A DNA stretch of 64,000 nucleotides from DAOTXL01 sp034435455 (GTDB lineage: Bacteria > Chloroflexota > Anaerolineae > JAAYZQ01), in NCBI GenBank assembly GCA_034435455.1, contig DAOTXL010000123.1:62001-126000 (forward strand), read 5' to 3'. Below the pieces are notes generated by a model. The model did not search any database and was not told the origin of the DNA. It worked only from the letters and a program-made list of their open reading frames with translations. The translations under genes and the position numbers were made by a program. Shown here piece after piece: positions 33,070 through 41,018 of this stretch; position 1 is the first letter of the stretch, and every line of letters begins with the position of its first letter.

Positions 33070-34205
33070 GGTCCCCCTCGCCGCCGGCTGGCGGGAAAAA
33101 GCCCCCGCCGGTCGGCCTCGGCGCACAGCCAGGGGGGTGCTACCAGCCGCCCGCTATCCTGATAGTTCTGGGCCACGCAGTAGGTCAGGCAGCGGCGGGC
33201 GTGGATGCACTCCCCGCACACACCGGGATACTCCCCATCCAGCCCGGCGCGCAGTTGCCGCAGCAGGGGATGGTTCAGCCACACCTCGGCCACGCTCCTG
33301 TCCCGCAGGTGGCCAAAGCAGAGTTCCGGGATGGTCTGGCCGATGCCGCACAGGGCCATCTCACCGCTGCCCAGGATGCCCAGGATGTGGCGCACATGGC
33401 ACGAACCGTCGCCGGCTGACCGAACCAGTTCGCCCACGGTGTACAGCGCCGGTGGCGTGCTCAGGATGAGGCGGATCGGCGTGCGCTGCTGCAACGGCCC
33501 GCGCACAAAATGGGCCAGCTCCAGCACCTCCTCCAGGTCCAGCGTTTCGCCCCGCTGATGCATGGCGATGCCCCGCCCGGCGCGCGTCACCGGGTTGAAC
33601 TTGACCGAACCGGCCCCCAGCTCTATGGCTAATTGTACCACATCTTCCACAAATTGTAAAGTCCCCCGGTGGGGGCACATGATGAGCTGCGGTCGGTAGC
33701 CGGCTGCCGCCAGGTGGCGGAACCCCCTGACCGCAGCCTGGAAACTGCCCTCCACCCCCCGGAAGGGGTCATGCACCGCGGCGTTGGGGCCGTCTATGCT
33801 CACCGACACAAAGGTGAGACGGGTGTGCTCCTTCAGGTGCCGGGCCAGGGCGGCATCAATCAGGGTGCCGTTGGTCTCCATGATGATCTCCAGCCCCTCG
33901 GCAGACAGGAAATCCACGATCTCGACAAAGTGGGGGTGGAGCGTCGGTTCCCCGCCGGTCAGCTTGACATGGGTCAGGCCCAACGGTTTGGCCTGGGCCA
34001 CTGCCCGCCGCAGCAACTCCAGGTCCAGATATTCACCGGGCGACGGCTCCCCCTGGACGAACCTGGGCACGATCCAGCAGTGGCGGCAGGCCAGATTGCA
34101 GCCGGAGGTCAGGTACAGGTAAAAGGAGGTGAGCGGGGGCACACCCTCCGGCAGGGTGGGCGGTGGCCTTTCCGGGATCCCTTCTGGCATTGGATCACAG
34201 AGCAT
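33066..34205 (-). CDS. Radical SAM/SPASM peptide maturase (ScmF-like)
   Basis: The 379-residue protein has the radical SAM cluster CNLACRHC (Cys36, Cys40, Cys43), KLTGGEPTLHP and METNGTL, and a SPASM C-terminal domain rich in Cys (GSCHVRHILG, ALCGIGQT, LCFGHLRD, CGECIHARRCLTYC) for two auxiliary 4Fe-4S clusters. SPASM maturases install C-S, C-C or C-O links in peptides. Its N-terminus overlaps the upstream maturase gene by 11 bases and its stop overlaps the HPr-kinase-like start. Confidence 0.85.
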   Translation of the reverse strand: MLCDPMPEGIPERPPPTLPEGVPPLTSFYLYLTSGCNLACRHCWIVPRFVQGEPSPGEYLDLELLRRAVAQAKPLGLTHVKLTGGEPTLHPHFVEIVDFLSAEGLEIIMETNGTLIDAALARHLKEHTRLTFVSVSIDGPNAAVHDPFRGVEGSFQAAVRGFRHLAAAGYRPQLIMCPHRGTLQFVEDVVQLAIELGAGSVKFNPVTRAGRGIAMHQRGETLDLEEVLELAHFVRGPLQQRTPIRLILSTPPALYTVGELVRSAGDGSCHVRHILGILGSGEMALCGIGQTIPELCFGHLRDRSVAEVWLNHPLLRQLRAGLDGEYPGVCGECIHARRCLTYCVAQNYQDSGRLVAPPWLCAEADRRGLFPASRRRGGP

Positions 34206-35310
34206 AATACGGGTCCTCCCCTCGATGCACCCGGTAGCAATCCCACGGGTTGCGGGCGTTCAGTTGGCCGGTCAGATAGAGCGCCCCGGCCGGGTCGCCG
34301 CCGGTGCAAAAGCCCTGATAGGGGCAATCGCGGCAGGTGTCGAGCGTCTGCAACGGGATGGTGTGCCGCCGGCGCATGGCCTGAAGCAGCGGATGTTCGA
34401 GCCACACCTGCCGCAGATCGTCCACGCCGATGGTGCCCAGGTGCAGGCCGGCCAGTTGATGGCAGGGCACAATCGTCCCGTCGTGGTGCACCGACAGTTT
34501 GGAGAAGGGACAACCACAGGCGGACAATGTCCCCCGGCCGGGCAACCCGCTGAGGCCGGCAGCCAGGCCCTCCTCGATCGCCTGAAAGCCGCGGGCCAGG
34601 GCCAGCGGACCGGCATTGGCGACGATCCTCCCCTCGTAGCGGGCGGCCAGGGCGACCAGCCTCTCCATGGCCTGCCGCCGCTGGGCCGGCGTCAGCAGGA
34701 TCTCCTCCGCCTGGCGTTCCAGAATGCTGCAGGGGAAAACCTCGTTGGTGCTGATGAGCGGCAGACCCAGGTCATCGAGCAGCAGGTGGGCGATATTTTC
34801 CAGGTCATCCACGTTGTGGCGGTTGATCGTCACCCGCGCCACGGCCTTGAATCCTCCCTCCACCAGAAGCCGCAACCCCTGGATGGCGCGTTCGAAGCTG
34901 TTGGGGCGGCTGCGGTCATGGATCTCCGCCCGCGAGCCATCAATCGAAACCTGGATGGAGTCCAGGCGGATCCGCCGCCTGCCCTGGTCAAAGCGGGCCA
35001 GCAGCCGGTCGGTGAGCAGGGTGCCGTTGGTCAGGATGGCATAGCGCATCCGGTTGGCAATGAGGCCATCCAGCAGGTCGAACAGATCGGGCCGGGTGAA
35101 CGGCTCGCCACCGGTCAGATAGACCCGGTGCACGGCCAGGCGACCCAGCTCCTCGAAAAAGGCCAGCCACCGCCCGGTGGGCAGGTCACGCCGCCCCACC
35201 ATCTCGTCGGCGTAGTAGCAGTAGCGGCACTGGAGGTTGCAGCGCCCGGTAATGGCGATGTCCAGCTCCAGGGGAGCGGATGGCAGCCGTGACAGGGCCT
35301 GTTCGCTCAT
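34195..35310 (-). CDS. Radical SAM/SPASM peptide maturase (ScmE-like)
   Basis: The 371-residue protein carries CNLQCRYC (Cys24, Cys28, Cys31), YLTGGEPFTRPDL, LTNGTLL and a SPASM tail (SACGCPFSKLSVHHDGTIVPC, cut here as GCPFSKLSV; DTCRDCPYQGFCTGGDPAG). The start at 35310 overlaps the PqqD stop (ATGA), so maturase and peptide-recognition protein are coupled. It is a paralogue, not a copy, of the next maturase; two rSAM enzymes suggest two modification steps. Confidence 0.85.
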   Translation of the reverse strand: MSEQALSRLPSAPLELDIAITGRCNLQCRYCYYADEMVGRRDLPTGRWLAFFEELGRLAVHRVYLTGGEPFTRPDLFDLLDGLIANRMRYAILTNGTLLTDRLLARFDQGRRRIRLDSIQVSIDGSRAEIHDRSRPNSFERAIQGLRLLVEGGFKAVARVTINRHNVDDLENIAHLLLDDLGLPLISTNEVFPCSILERQAEEILLTPAQRRQAMERLVALAARYEGRIVANAGPLALARGFQAIEEGLAAGLSGLPGRGTLSACGCPFSKLSVHHDGTIVPCHQLAGLHLGTIGVDDLRQVWLEHPLLQAMRRRHTIPLQTLDTCRDCPYQGFCTGGDPAGALYLTGQLNARNPWDCYRVHRGEDPYYAL

Positions 35311-35600
35311 CCGGCGACACCCTGGTAGAGGCCCACGAACCCTCTGGCCACCATCTGCTCCAGGAATTCGCCCACATCCTGGAGGACCTGGCCTTCCGGC
35401 ACGTTGTTGCACCGTTCTGTCAGCGCAGCGGCCACCTCGCGCTGGGTGTGGGGATCGGCCAGTATCTGCCAGATCAACAACCCGGTGGGGTTGACCACCG
35501 CTACCTGGTCGGTATCGGGGTTGAACAGCAGGGCGCCGTCCGGCCCCTCCTCGCGGCACGAGACATCGGGATTGGCGATGTACAATGTCGGATCGTGCAT
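35307..35600 (-). CDS. PqqD-like peptide chaperone (RRE domain)
   Basis: From the ATG at 35600 (AAGGAG upstream) the 97-residue protein follows the PqqD fold: YIANPDVSCREEGPDGALLF, strand AVVNPTGLLIWQIL, and helices REVAAALTERCN and VGEFLEQMVARGFV. Such RRE domains bind leader peptides and present them to radical SAM maturases. Confidence 0.85.
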   Translation of the reverse strand: MHDPTLYIANPDVSCREEGPDGALLFNPDTDQVAVVNPTGLLIWQILADPHTQREVAAALTERCNNVPEGQVLQDVGEFLEQMVARGFVGLYQGVAG

Positions 35601-35621
35601 GATCCCGGCTCCTTTCAAACC

Positions 35622-36224
35622 TCAGCGGAGCAATCCGACCTGCTCTACAAGGCCCAGTGCCACCATCTGGGCGACCACAGCCTGCACATCTTGCAGGATC
35701 GCTCCCAGGGGCTGGCCATAGTCATTGGCCATCTTCTCCGCCACCTGGTACAGGCTGGCCTTGCCATCCAGCCGCAAGGCAATATCGCGGGCGGTGGCGT
35801 TCAGTTCCACCAGCCGCAGTTCCTCACAATGCAGAGCCAGTGAACGTTCTCCAAAATCCTCGATGGCCACGGCCGGATTCAGCAGATAGATCTCGGGGCC
35901 CAGGCTTGAGCCTGGGCCATCGGCCTGAGCTTCAGGTTCGGCATCAACGGCCATCAACCCTCTGGCCACCAGTCCGGTCACCAGCTCAAGGGTATCCTGC
36001 AACGCCACGTCCGGCGCTACGTCATAGATTTCATTCACCGCAGCAGCAATCTCGGCGATTGTCCTCTGCCCATCCGCCAGGTTCCAGATGGCGGTTCCCA
36101 CCAGGTTCAGAGCACAGGACATCTGGCCCTAGCGGGCGATAAGGATGGTCTCATGGCTGAGTGCCCGACACAGCCCTCCATCGGTTATACGCCTGAGCCG
36201 GGCCTGGATGGAAATGTGGGTCAT
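35622..36224 (-). CDS. Double PqqD-like protein interrupted by an in-frame TAG
   Basis: Two PqqD-like domains are seen (NLVGTAIWNLADGQRTIAEI and EIYLLNPAVAIEDFGERSL...LVELNATARDIALRLDGKAS). Domain 1 looks N-terminally short if translation starts at ATG 36122. The frame continues upstream to ATG 36224 with a matching PqqD beginning (MTHISIQARLRRITDGG, LCRALSHETILIA), interrupted only by TAG at 36131-36129. A single C-to-T change from CAG would explain it. It may be a recent nonsense mutation, a base error, or re-initiation at 36122 giving a shortened but usable protein. It is first in the RiPP cassette. Confidence 0.7.
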
Positions 36225-36272
36225 CGGCTGTCTCTTTCAGGATGCCCAGGTTGGTGGATTGGCGCTAGATTT

Positions 36273-36301
36273 ATTATATCACGGACAATGTCTCTTGTCA
36301 A
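36273..36301 (-). promoter_or_regulatory. RiPP cassette promoter, full sigma-70 consensus
   Basis: On the minus strand TTGACA (36301-36296), a 17-base spacer and TATAAT (36278-36273) match the consensus exactly. Transcription would start about 36266, some 40 bases before the double PqqD gene. Confidence 0.9.
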
Positions 36302-36310
36302 ATTATCTGA

Positions 36311-36338
36311 GTAGGGCAACTGCGAGCAGTTGCCCTAC
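36311..36338. repeat. REP-like palindrome, copy B
   Basis: Twenty-eight bases identical to the core of copy A at 32568-32601. It lies between the two divergent promoters, so the two copies flank the RiPP cassette. Confidence 0.9.
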
Positions 36339-36354
36339 ATGCGCTCCTCTCGAT

Positions 36355-36383
36355 TTGACAGGGGCAGGCGGTTGTGCTATACT
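36355..36383 (+). promoter_or_regulatory. Promoter of the CoA-binding protein gene
   Basis: TTGACA (36355-36360), 17 bases, TATACT (36378-36383). The layout, including the distance to the following palindrome, equals that of the csoR promoter. Confidence 0.88.
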
Positions 36384-36389
36384 TGTGTG

Positions 36390-36404
36390 TACCCCTGGGG
36401 GGTA
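36390..36404 (+). promoter_or_regulatory. CsoR-type operator before the CoA-binding protein gene
   Basis: A 15-bp palindrome TACCCCTGGGGGGTA begins six bases after the -10 box, exactly as the csoR operator does. It resembles the TACCC-N-GGGGTA class bound by CsoR/CstR proteins, so this gene may belong to the local CsoR regulon or answer to a paralogue. Confidence 0.65.
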
Positions 36405-36476
36405 TGCAGGCAGAGGGGGGTTCTGCATGGAATCATCCCCCAACGGGCAGGGAATTTGCCACAAAGGAGATCGGGA

Positions 36477-36887
36477 ATGGTGGAAGAGGCCAACAGGGAG
36501 CAACTGGTTGCTGATTTCATCAACCGGCGGGTGTGGGCGGTCGTCGGTGTCAGCCAGGACCGGAGCAAGTTTGGCAACCGCGTCTTTCGCACCCTGCGGG
36601 AAGCGGGCTATGTCGTCTACCCGGTCAACCCCCGGGGCGGCGAAGTGGAGGGGGTGCAGGTCTATCCCTCTCTGGCCGACCTGCCTGAGCGGCCGGAGGT
36701 GGTGGATATGGTGGTTCCGCCGGCCGTCACCGAGCAGGTGGTGAAGGAGGCCCATCGCCTGGGCCTGACCCGCATCTGGATGCAACCCGGCTCCGAGTCG
36801 GAGGCGGCCATTGCCTACTGCCGGGAGCATGGTCTGGAGGTGGTCTATGACACCTGTGCCATGGTCCGCAAGCGGCAGTGGGATTGA
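36477..36887 (+). CDS. CoA-binding domain protein (YccU-like)
   Basis: The 136-residue Rossmann protein has the CoA-binding signature VWAVVGVSQDRSKFGNRVFRTL, VYPVNPRGGEVEGVQVYPSL, VVDMVVPPAVTEQVVKEA and MQPGSESEAAI, plus Cys in a VYDTCAMVRKRQ tail. It is the short, single-domain type related to the N-domain of succinyl-CoA synthetase alpha. AAAGGAG precedes the ATG. The G/C operator suggests regulation by a CsoR-family sensor of copper or persulfide. Function of the family is not settled. Confidence 0.88.
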   Translation: MVEEANREQLVADFINRRVWAVVGVSQDRSKFGNRVFRTLREAGYVVYPVNPRGGEVEGVQVYPSLADLPERPEVVDMVVPPAVTEQVVKEAHRLGLTRIWMQPGSESEAAIAYCREHGLEVVYDTCAMVRKRQWD

Positions 36888-36905
36888 GCCCAGAAAGAAG
36901 GTTGG

Positions 36906-37586
36906 CTACTCCCCCTGGGCCTTTTTCCTGAGGCGTTTCAGGCCGGCCTGGGCTGCCTGGGCGCACGCCGAACCGGGCAGCAGGTCCAGGGCCTCGTTGA
37001 ACTGCTGAATTGCCCTGGCATCCTCCCCTTTTTGTTCGTAGGCCAGCCCCAGGTTGTAACGGCAGACCGCTTCGTACTTGAGGCCCAACCTGGACCTCAT
37101 CCCCTCCTGCAACACCCCTTCGAGGGTCTGGATGGCGGTTTCGACCTGGCCGCAGTAGAGCTCGGCTGCGCCCCGGTTGGCCAACACGACGAGCCGCGAC
37201 GAGGCATCGGGCCACCAGGCCAGCCCCAGGTTGTAGAGGGCAAAGGCCGCGTTGCGTCGCCCCCGACGCAGCAGCAGGTTGGCCACGTCTACCACCAGCC
37301 GCGAGCGCATGGTGACCAGGTAGAGCAGAAGGAGGAGAAGGACAGGGCTGAGCCGGATGCCCAGCAACCAGGAACCGCCCACCAGGAGGGCGGTCAGCGC
37401 CATCGCCTCCAAAGCGAACTGAACCGAGAGCCCCTCGCGGCGGAGGAACGATAATCCGCCAAAAACCAGGATATAGAGGCAGGCGACCAGCAACGACAGC
37501 AAGATTGGGTCCAGGGTTACCCCCTCGCTTCTAGCCCGGCCGGGCCGGAACCTGAAAGTGGCCTCACGCCCGGCCGGGCGGTACAC
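36906..37586 (-). CDS. Membrane protein with C-terminal TPR repeats
   Basis: The reliable part begins at about 37502 with two or three membrane helices (LLVACLYILVFGG, LLVGGSWLLGI, LLLLLLYLVTM) and continues into TPR-like helices (AAFALYNLGLAWW, GAAELYCGQVETAIQTLEGV, CRYNLGLAYEQKGEDARAIQQFNEAL). The start is uncertain: GTG 37586 or TTG 37502 are candidates, because the frame upstream runs into the ArsA-like gene. It is last in the operon with the ArsA-like ATPases and could scaffold them. That is inference. Confidence 0.6.
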   Translation of the reverse strand: MYRPAGREATFRFRPGRARSEGVTLDPILLSLLVACLYILVFGGLSFLRREGLSVQFALEAMALTALLVGGSWLLGIRLSPVLLLLLLYLVTMRSRLVVDVANLLLRRGRRNAAFALYNLGLAWWPDASSRLVVLANRGAAELYCGQVETAIQTLEGVLQEGMRSRLGLKYEAVCRYNLGLAYEQKGEDARAIQQFNEALDLLPGSACAQAAQAGLKRLRKKAQGE

Positions 37587-37626
37587 TCGATCCGGCAAGA
37601 CCTCGGAAGCCTCAGAGGTCTCGCCC

Positions 37627-38601
37627 TCAGGCAAAGAGGTGCTCTGCCGTCCGCCTGAGCATCTCCACACCCCTGACTTCGGTGTCGAACAACGGCAGCG
37701 CCGCCCGCACGTCGGGGAAGGTGCGCCAGATCTCGTCCATATACTCGTCCTGCATGGCCACCCGGTTCTTGACGAAATCGGGCGTTCCGTCGTGAACACT
37801 GCTCTTATCAATCAGCATGTTGACCACCACCCCGCCGACCGGGATGCCGAACTCGTCGAACCAGTGGATAAAGCGGCGGATGACGGCGATGGGCAGGGCT
37901 TCGGGCAGGGTGACGAAAAAGAAAGCCGTCCTTTCGGCGTCGGTCAGCAGCTCTTTGGCGTGGCCCATCCGCGTGCGCAGGTTGAGCAGATACTCCATCA
38001 AGGGGTCTTTTTCCTTCTTTTTCTTGCTGTACGAGAGGAGTTCGCGCAGGCTCATCGCCTCTTCGCGGCTCTGGACCATCTTGTTGACCCACATCGAATA
38101 GACATCCGACATGCCCAGCAGGCGGCGAGCATTGGCTGTGGGGGCGGTATCAAAGACGTACACCTGGTACTGGTCCTCGAACATGAGGTCAATCATGTTC
38201 TCGAACATGGCCGACTCTTCAAAGGCGGGGTTCATCGTCGCCGATTCGACGAACTCGTCGGCCTTGGTCTTGATGTCGGCGAACTTTAAAAACCACTCGA
38301 TCTTTTCCCGGATTTCCCGTTTCGACTTTTCGATGGTGTCGCGGGTGTCGATTTCATAGGCGTACAGGTTGGGCACGCCGGCCACCGGCGTGTGCCGGCC
38401 AAAGACGTCCTGGCCCAGCAGGCTGGTCAGGCTGTGCACCGGGTTGGTGGAAGCCAGCAGCGTCTTTTTGCCCTGTTGGGCGAACCACAGGGCCGTCGCG
38501 CCGGCCATCACCGTTTTGCCCACGCCCCCCTTGCCGCCGAAAAAGAGATACTTTAAGCGGGGATGTTCCGCCAGGAATTGGGCCGTGTTTTTCTCGATCA
38601 T
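37627..38601 (-). CDS. ArsA/Get3-like ATPase, second of a pair
   Basis: The 324-residue protein has a deviant Walker A FGGKGGVGKTVMAGATALWF and the ArsA switch-II motif FDTAPTANARRLL. The switch-I segment reads STNPVHSLTSLLG, where ArsA and Get3 have TDPAHS, so the conserved Asp is Asn. The length fits one ArsA half or a Get3 monomer. It follows its paralogue by 5 bases. No ArsB pump or ars regulator is nearby, so arsenic export is unlikely; membrane-protein handling like Get3 is possible. Confidence 0.85.
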   Translation of the reverse strand: MIEKNTAQFLAEHPRLKYLFFGGKGGVGKTVMAGATALWFAQQGKKTLLASTNPVHSLTSLLGQDVFGRHTPVAGVPNLYAYEIDTRDTIEKSKREIREKIEWFLKFADIKTKADEFVESATMNPAFEESAMFENMIDLMFEDQYQVYVFDTAPTANARRLLGMSDVYSMWVNKMVQSREEAMSLRELLSYSKKKKEKDPLMEYLLNLRTRMGHAKELLTDAERTAFFFVTLPEALPIAVIRRFIHWFDEFGIPVGGVVVNMLIDKSSVHDGTPDFVKNRVAMQDEYMDEIWRTFPDVRAALPLFDTEVRGVEMLRRTAEHLFA

Positions 38602-38606
38602 CGTCC

Positions 38607-39581
38607 TTACCCTCCAAACATCTGCCGGGCCATCTGCTCGATCATGTTCAGGCCGGTGATGTCGCGTTCCATTTCGGGGATGTAGGCCAGCACCTGGTTG
38701 CCCAGCTCGCGCTGGATGGTGGCCAGGTGGGTCTTTTGCATCTCCAGCCGGTGGCGCAGGTAGTCGGGGATCTCCTGCCGGGCCAGCGATTCGGGGATGA
38801 CCCGGTTGACGATATAGCCCGACAGAGGCACGTTGTATTTGGCGAACAGGCCGGCCGCTTTTTGGGTGTCGAGGATGGCCATCTCTTCGGGGATGACCAC
38901 AAAGAAAAAGGCGGTCCGTTCCCGGTCGGTGAGGATGCCGGACGACCGGTTGATCCGTTCCTTGATGTACTGCAGCTCGCGCAGGATAGCGTCCTCTTCG
39001 GTCTCTTTTTTGCGCTGCATGACCGCGGCGACCTTGCTGTACTCCTCCATCTCGGCGCGGAGGGCGGTGATCTTGTCGATCCATTGATCATAAACGCTGG
39101 CCATGCTCAGGTAGTAGAGGGCGTGGCCCAACGGCACCAGGTCGTAGATGTAATAGTCGTACTCGGCGCTGACGACAATGTCTACCACGGCATCAAAGAT
39201 GGCGCTTTCCTCCATCGCCGGCTCGGCGGCTGCGGCCTGGATATAGTTTTCGATCTCCTCCGGCACCTCCTCCAGGCCGTACATATCCCGGATCTTTTGG
39301 CGGATCTCCTCCTGATACTCTTTGATCCGCTGGTCGGCATCAATCTCCTGGGCGTAGAGGTTGGGCATGATCTCCACCGCCCCTTTGCCGAAAATGTCCC
39401 GCTGGAAGATGTCAGACAGGGAGGCCTGGGGGTCTACGGAAAAGACCAGGACCTTGTAGCCCTGCCTGGCCAGCCAGTAAGCCGTGGCGGCGCTGAAGGT
39501 GGTCTTGCCCAATCCGCCTTTGCCACCATACATGATGTAACGTCGTTCGGGGTTTTCTTCAAAGACTCTTCTTAGCGACAA
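38607..39581 (-). CDS. ArsA/Get3-like ATPase, first of a pair
   Basis: Starting from TTG 39581 behind GAGGAGG, the 324-residue protein has Walker A YGGKGGLGKTTFSAATAYWL and switch I SVDPQASLSDIF with the Asp kept. The switch-II segment is YDLVPLGHALYYL instead of DTAPTG. Its defect is thus the mirror of its partner's, which suggests an obligate heterodimer. It has acidic helical regions (EEVPEEIENYIQAAAAEP) where Get3 has its client-binding helices. Confidence 0.85.
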   Translation of the reverse strand: MSLRRVFEENPERRYIMYGGKGGLGKTTFSAATAYWLARQGYKVLVFSVDPQASLSDIFQRDIFGKGAVEIMPNLYAQEIDADQRIKEYQEEIRQKIRDMYGLEEVPEEIENYIQAAAAEPAMEESAIFDAVVDIVVSAEYDYYIYDLVPLGHALYYLSMASVYDQWIDKITALRAEMEEYSKVAAVMQRKKETEEDAILRELQYIKERINRSSGILTDRERTAFFFVVIPEEMAILDTQKAAGLFAKYNVPLSGYIVNRVIPESLARQEIPDYLRHRLEMQKTHLATIQRELGNQVLAYIPEMERDITGLNMIEQMARQMFGG

Positions 39582-39603
39582 CTTGTCCTCCTCGATTATA
39601 ATG

Positions 39604-39648
39604 CGCAAGATGCGAGATGCAAGATGCAAGATGCAAGGTGCAAGATCA
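39604..39648. repeat. Heptamer minisatellite upstream of the ArsA-like genes
   Basis: About six tandem copies of a 7-base unit GCAAGAT with variants GCGAGAT and GCAAGGT. The 195-base gap 39582-39776 contains this and otherwise nothing I recognise. Confidence 0.85.
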
Positions 39649-39776
39649 GGCTTGGCAACGTTGGCGCAGGCGTCCTCCTTGCCTCAGCCATTGCCCTGCC
39701 CCGACTATCCCTCCTCATTGGGCCGGTATCCTCATACCTACCCCCCCTGCCTCTGGCCTCTTGCCCCCCGCCTCCT

Positions 39777-40049
39777 TCACGCCAGTGCGTCGGTCAGGTC
39801 TCGCTCGCGGAGCATCCGGCGCTTCCAGGTGCTGATCTGGGGCACCACGTAGGGCAACAGGCGCAGGCTGTAGTAGGGCGGCAGGATGGGGATACCCAGC
39901 AGGTCACCCATCGTGATCAGGATGAATAGGTGCTCCATGCTGCCCCGCGTCTTGAGTGCGTAGCGACTCATGTCGTGTCCGGCCATGCCATACAGGATGC
40001 TTTTGGCCGTTTCCAGGAAACCTGGCTTTTTCTGCTCTTCTTCCGTCAT
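39777..40049 (-). CDS. Small membrane protein, paralogue B
   Basis: From ATG 40049 (GAGGAGG upstream) the protein has 90 residues. The second half, MEHLFILITMGDLLGIPILP then PYYSLRLLPYVVP, W, MLRERDLTDALA, is shared with paralogue A. One hydrophobic segment (LFILITMGDLLGIPILPPYY) may insert in the membrane. It lies between paralogue A and the ArsA-like ATPase pair in one operon. Family unknown to me; a membrane partner of the ATPases is inferred. Confidence 0.75.
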   Translation of the reverse strand: MTEEEQKKPGFLETAKSILYGMAGHDMSRYALKTRGSMEHLFILITMGDLLGIPILPPYYSLRLLPYVVPQISTWKRRMLRERDLTDALA

Positions 40050-40110
40050 CTCTATTATCCTCCTCAAATCATTGCTTGTTGACCGTTGCTCATGAGTCAT
40101 GGCTCATTAG

Positions 40111-40219
40111 CTCGACAATGCTAGACCTCGCCCCATCCCCCAACCCCTTTTCCCTCTCCGCTGCGGAGAGGGGAGGGAAGCCAGGGGGCAGGGGAGAGGT
40201 CAAACCTAATATTGTCGAG
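40111..40219. repeat. Palindromic intergenic element between the two small membrane protein genes
   Basis: CTCGACAAT near 40111 and its inverse ATTGTCGAG at 40211-40219 enclose a C/T-rich stretch with CTCTCCGCTGCGGAGAGG, itself a hairpin. About 109 bases, MITE-like, distinct from the family at 13861. Confidence 0.6.
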
Positions 40220-40254
40220 TCAGTCGTTGGTCATTGACCATGGGTCATCAGTCA

Positions 40255-40554
40255 TCAGGTGATCTCTTGATCGCATAGATCGGTCAGGTCTCGCTCGCGT
40301 AACATACTGTAACGCCACCCCTGGATGCTCGGCACCACGTAGGGCAACAGGCGCAGGGCATAGTAGGGCGGCAGGATCGGCACACCCAGCACGTCGCCGA
40401 ACACGACCAGGATGAACAACCGCTCGATCAGGCCCCGCTCTTTTTTCAGGTCGCGGACCATTTCGTAGACGGTCATGCCATAGAACATCTCGCCAATCGT
40501 CTTGGCCAGTTCGCGGAGCTGTTGCTGCCAACGCTTTACCTGCTCGGGATCCAT
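40255..40554 (-). CDS. Small membrane protein, paralogue A
   Basis: The 99-residue protein has a charged N-terminal half (QVKRWQQQLRELAKTIGEMF) and a conserved C-terminal half IERLFILVVFGDVLGVPILP, YYALRLLPYVVPSIQGW, MLRERDLTD. It is a clear paralogue of the next gene (39777-40049) with near-identical C-terminal halves, so an ancient local duplication. One membrane segment is predicted. No known family. Confidence 0.75.
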   Translation of the reverse strand: MDPEQVKRWQQQLRELAKTIGEMFYGMTVYEMVRDLKKERGLIERLFILVVFGDVLGVPILPPYYALRLLPYVVPSIQGWRYSMLRERDLTDLCDQEIT

Positions 40555-40561
40555 CGGCTAC

Positions 40562-41017
40562 TCACGCCAGGTAGGCGTGCCCCTCAACTGTGCGCCACGT
40601 CGTCTTGAGCCACTCAGCGTGCCTGATTTCATCCCACAGCAGCTCGGCCATCAAGCCGGCAGTTTCGTCGTCGTCCACGGCGCCGGCGACCAGCCGCGCA
40701 TACTCGACAATGGCCCACTGCTCGCCCGCCAGATCCTGCGCCAGCCACCCGGCCAGGCCCTCGCCCGCCGGCTGGGCTTCGGGCGCCGACCTGGCAGGGC
40801 TGCCACCCAGAGCGACGATCCGCTCTATCAAGCGGCCAGCATGTTCCTGTTCCACGTCGCGCAGCGTCTCCAGCGCTTCGCGGATGGAGGCCCGATCCGA
40901 GGCCTGGGCGTGGGCATGATAGTCGGCAACGGCCTGCTCTTCGGCCAGGAGGGCCGCCTGGAGGCCGGCCAGGATTTCGTCTGGTGTCAACCGGAGTAAC
41001 GTTCGGGGGTTCGTCAC
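40562..41017 (-). CDS. Ferritin-like (rubrerythrin-type) diiron protein
   Basis: From the GTG at 41017 (AAGGAG upstream) the 151-residue four-helix protein has the ferritin-like pattern: Glu in LLAEEQAVADYH, ExxH in VEQEHAGRL (Glu56, His59), Glu in GEQWAIVEYARL, and ExxH in DEIRHAEWL. That set binds a diiron centre. No rubredoxin domain is present. It may store iron or remove peroxide, and its place next to a UspA gene suggests stress response. Confidence 0.82.
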   Translation of the reverse strand: MTNPRTLLRLTPDEILAGLQAALLAEEQAVADYHAHAQASDRASIREALETLRDVEQEHAGRLIERIVALGGSPARSAPEAQPAGEGLAGWLAQDLAGEQWAIVEYARLVAGAVDDDETAGLMAELLWDEIRHAEWLKTTWRTVEGHAYLA

Positions 41018-41018
41018 G

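Noticed and set aside
36129..36131. Pyrrolysine or other recoding of the TAG
   Set aside because: No downstream structure or pyl genes are seen; a point mutation from CAG is simpler.
37627..39581. Arsenic resistance operon
   Set aside because: ArsA-like genes are present but no arsB, arsC, arsD or arsR; switch motifs are deviant.
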